From: Candidatus Cellulosilyticum pullistercoris
GTDB taxonomy: Bacteria; Bacillota; Clostridia; Lachnospirales; Cellulosilyticaceae
Direction: 5' to 3'
DNA length: 7,606 nucleotides
Assembly: GCA_018883705.1 (NCBI GenBank)
Contig: JAHLFQ010000060.1
Location: 1 to 7,606 of the forward strand
The notes under the pieces are model-generated. The model saw nothing but the letters and a program-made list of their open reading frames with translations, ran no database searches and was not told the origin of the DNA. Shown one piece after another: positions 6,231 through 7,606 of this stretch. The position numbers were made by a program, and so were the translations under genes. The stretch's first letter is position 1; each line of letters opens with the position of its first letter.

Positions 6231-6279
6231 TACCGACCTCCAAAAGTTAGATTTTTGGTCTAACTTTTTGGGGTCGGTA
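6231..6279 (-). promoter_or_regulatory. Hairpin that would hide the orfA ribosome binding site in read-through transcripts
   Basis: Bases 6231-6251 are an inverted copy of 6259-6279, pairing at 19 of 21 positions with a 7-base loop. The outer arm is most of the IS terminal repeat and the inner arm contains the orfA GGAGG (6241-6237). A transcript entering from the flanking minus-strand genes would contain both arms and fold, blocking translation. A transcript started inside the IS, or at the junction of a circle, could escape this. Such protection from impinging transcription is known for several insertion sequences. Confidence 0.75.
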
Positions 6280-6281
6280 CA
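6258..6281. repeat. IS terminal inverted repeat, orfA-side (IRL)
   Basis: Read inward on the minus strand: TGTACCGACCCC then AAAAAGTTAGAC. It has TG at the tip and is 19/24 identical to the other end. Confidence 0.88.
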
Positions 6282-6295
6282 TCAAAGATATTGAG
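6282..6295 (+). repeat. Target-site duplication of the IS, right copy (14 bp)
   Basis: TCAAAGATATTGAG, identical to 4731-4744, directly adjoining the CA end of the IS. Confidence 0.85.
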
Positions 6296-6308
6296 TCATA
6301 GCCTTTTT
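6282..6308 (+). terminator. Right half of the split bidirectional terminator
   Basis: Carries the loop and the 3' arm TTGAGTCATAGCCTTTT (6291-6307) plus T6308. Its partner arm is now at 4718-4734 beyond the IS. For the minus-strand 162-aa gene the stem is likewise broken, so transcription may run into the IS. Confidence 0.85.
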
Positions 6309-6340
6309 CTATCTAAACTCCTGTAGGCAATGAAAGGTCA

Positions 6341-6829
6341 CTAACATAAGACAATGACTTCAATTGGAGTAGTTTGTGCCGGAATACTTTTGGTAGAAGG
6401 ACCATAAATAACAACGAGATCTTGGTTACCTAACTTCCCTAGATAGGTTTGATTATTAGGTAATAAGACACGCGTTCTAGGTGCAATATTCAGTTTTAGC
6501 TGTCCATCACTACTTACAAGATTTTCATTAAAATAGTCTACTTTTACAAAAGCATGTCGAAGAGGTGCGGTGATGACAGCTGCGCGGTAACGTGGTGGGA
6601 AGATGAGAGGCACAGGAAGTGTTGAGTCGTAAAAGGCAGTAATAGAGTCTCCTTTTTTTAAAGTGATATGATTTACAAAATAAGTGTTTTGATCTAGTAT
6701 AAAATAATTTAAATCCCTATTTGGGCTTTGAACACCAATCATAAGTGTACAGCCAGAAGAATCATTAACCGAAGTAGGAAAGGCCTCTATACTGATGATT
6801 GTACCAGAAATAGAATGATATTTTTCCAT
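6341..6829 (-). CDS. Conserved-looking hypothetical protein, all-beta, function unknown
   Basis: A 162-aa soluble protein that I do not recognise by name. It is rich in beta-prone stretches, with no signal peptide or membrane segment. The N half (about 5-90) begins S-I-S-G-T-I-I-S-I-E and contains C-T-L-M-I-G-V and a P-V-P-L-I-F-P-P-R-Y-R motif (around residues 73-82). The C half contains L-V-S-S-D-G-Q-L-K-L-N-I and ends with S-I-P-A-Q-T-T-P-I-E-V-I-V-L-C. It may be an OB-like barrel, but this is inference. It resembles small hypothetical proteins of Clostridia. The ATG at 6829 has a perfect AGGAGG (6840-6835) 5 bases upstream. It lies 78 bases downstream of glpK on the same strand with no clear terminator or promoter between, so it may be co-transcribed. 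Its own downstream terminator is split by the IS. Confidence 0.8.
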   Translation of the reverse strand: MEKYHSISGTIISIEAFPTSVNDSSGCTLMIGVQSPNRDLNYFILDQNTYFVNHITLKKGDSITAFYDSTLPVPLIFPPRYRAAVITAPLRHAFVKVDYFNENLVSSDGQLKLNIAPRTRVLLPNNQTYLGKLGNQDLVVIYGPSTKSIPAQTTPIEVIVLC

Positions 6830-6907
6830 AGTTACCTCCTTATACTTATAAAGGAATATACTATAATATATTATGAAATTTAGAGAGCTATGTGTATGAA
6901 TTAAAGA

Positions 6908-7606
6908 TTATATACTTTCATCAGACCAATTTGAAGCTTTAGATAAGGCTTTTTTCCAACCTATAAGAAGTTTTTGGCGAGTTGATGCTTCCATATGGGG
7001 CGTAAAGCTTTTAGAAATGCGCCAATTGGTCATAATATCTTCCTGACTTTTCCAATATCCAGTAGCAAGACCAGCTAAATAAGCGGCACCAAGCGCAGTG
7101 GTTTCAATAACTTCAGGACGGTCTACTTGAACCTTGAGTAAGTCTGATTGGAATTGCATTAAGAAATGATTGACACAAGCACCACCATCTACTTTTAAAG
7201 TATGCAAATTAATACCTGAATCTTCTTCCATGGCAGATAGGACATCACTTGTTTGATAAGCTAGAGATTCTAGTGTGGCTCTTACAATATGTGCTTTGCA
7301 AGCGCCACGTGTAAGACCTACTATGATGCCACGTGCATTAGGATCCCAATAGGGGGCACCTAATCCTACAAAAGCTGGAACCATATAGACACCATTACTG
7401 TCTGCCACACTATTTGCAAGCACTTCTGTATCAGAAGCCTTTTCAATGAGACCTAATTCATCTCTTAACCACTGGATGGCAGCACCTGCTATAAAGACAC
7501 TACCTTCTAGGGCATAGGTGATTTTGCCATTAAGCCCCCAAGCAATAGTAGTAAGGAGACCGTGTTTAGAGGTAACGACTTTTTCTCCTGTATTCATTAG
7601 TAAAAA
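6908..7606 (-). CDS. glpK: Glycerol kinase, C-terminal part (cut by window edge)
   Basis: ATP-dependent kinase converting glycerol to sn-glycerol 3-phosphate in the cytoplasm, the entry step of glycerol catabolism. The frame stays open to base 7606 and reads F-L-L before M-N-T-G-E-K, which is the internal F-x-L-M-N-T-G-E motif of the enzyme. The ATG at 7597 is therefore not the start, and about half of the usual 500 residues lie outside. Counting from base 7606, residues about 93-113 fit the FGGY-kinase signature 2 (G-x-I-x-G-L, then H-I-x-x-A-T-L-E), D140-G-G-A is the nucleotide-binding DGGA, and A-L-G-A-A-Y-L-A-G follows. The regulatory phospho-histidine known in Firmicute GlpK lies upstream of what is visible. 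The stop codon is at 6910-6908. No frameshift or other damage is seen. Confidence 0.96.
   Translation of the reverse strand, partial: FLLMNTGEKVVTSKHGLLTTIAWGLNGKITYALEGSVFIAGAAIQWLRDELGLIEKASDTEVLANSVADSNGVYMVPAFVGLGAPYWDPNARGIIVGLTRGACKAHIVRATLESLAYQTSDVLSAMEEDSGINLHTLKVDGGACVNHFLMQFQSDLLKVQVDRPEVIETTALGAAYLAGLATGYWKSQEDIMTNWRISKSFTPHMEASTRQKLLIGWKKALSKASNWSDESI

Larger units (their letters stand above)
4745..6281 (-). mobile_element. Complete IS3-family (IS150-type) insertion sequence, 1537 bp
   Basis: The element begins with TG and ends with CA and has 24-bp imperfect inverted repeats (19/24 identical). It carries two overlapping minus-strand frames, orfA and orfB, joined by a predicted -1 frameshift, plus a full DDE triad. 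Two helix-turn-helix domains in OrfA and the D35E spacing in OrfB are typical of the IS150 group. Length is normal for the family (1.2-1.6 kb). Both frames are intact, so it may be active. It split the terminator shared by the convergent genes on each side. Confidence 0.93.

Noticed and set aside
6226..6243. TTG at 6243 as the orfA start
   Set aside because: The triplet overlaps the GGAGG ribosome binding site; the ATG at 6225 is correctly spaced and fits the family N-terminus.
6863..6874. ATAATATATTAT palindrome between glpK and the 162-aa gene
   Set aside because: Low-complexity AT sequence without GC stem or directional T-run; not credible as a terminator, and no well-spaced promoter could be built from it.

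Overview
The window is AT-rich and reads like the chromosome of a low-GC Gram-positive bacterium, most likely a member of the Clostridia. The signs are strong GGAGG-type ribosome binding sites, a LicT/PTS antitermination unit, DUF1540 and DUF3109-like Cys-rich proteins, and a classical rho-independent terminator after the PTS gene. The genus cannot be fixed from the sequence alone.

Left part (1-2980): a sugar-uptake unit. The 3' two thirds of a LicT/BglG-type antiterminator gene is followed, 2 bases after its stop codon, by a RAT-type RNA target overlapping an intrinsic terminator. Next comes a complete glucose-family PTS permease (domain order IIC-IIB-IIA), closed by a strong 16-bp terminator. 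The unit is a textbook feedback switch: the PTS controls the antiterminator by phosphorylating its PRD histidines, and the antiterminator decides whether the PTS gene is read.

Middle part (2981-4744): a promoter (TTGAAA-16-TATAAT) drives a 371-aa Cys-rich protein with a DUF3109/YkgJ-like putative metal-binding core. About 100 bases downstream is a 105-aa protein made of two DUF1540 Cys-rich modules. Neither has a firm function; both look like metal-binding proteins and may be co-transcribed.

Right-middle (4745-6281): a complete 1537-bp IS3-family (IS150-type) insertion sequence on the minus strand. It has intact orfA and orfB, a full DDE triad, 24-bp imperfect terminal inverted repeats, a programmed -1 frameshift region, and a hairpin that would hide the orfA ribosome binding site in transcripts entering from outside. 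It sits inside what was a bidirectional terminator between two convergent genes. The flanking duplication is 14 bp, much longer than the 3-5 bp usual for this family. The IS carries its own plus-strand terminator just inside its left end, which may replace the broken one for the DUF1540 gene.

Right part (6296-7606): on the minus strand, the C-terminal half of glycerol kinase (glpK, cut by the window edge) is followed by an unrecognised 162-aa protein. Because the shared terminator is split, transcripts from this unit may now enter the transposase genes in the sense direction, which is the situation the RBS-hiding hairpin would guard against.

No CRISPR, RNA gene, phage module or clearly new multi-gene system is visible. 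The most unusual items are the terminator-targeted IS with its long duplication, its internal RNA-level controls, and the uncharacterised Cys-rich gene pair.
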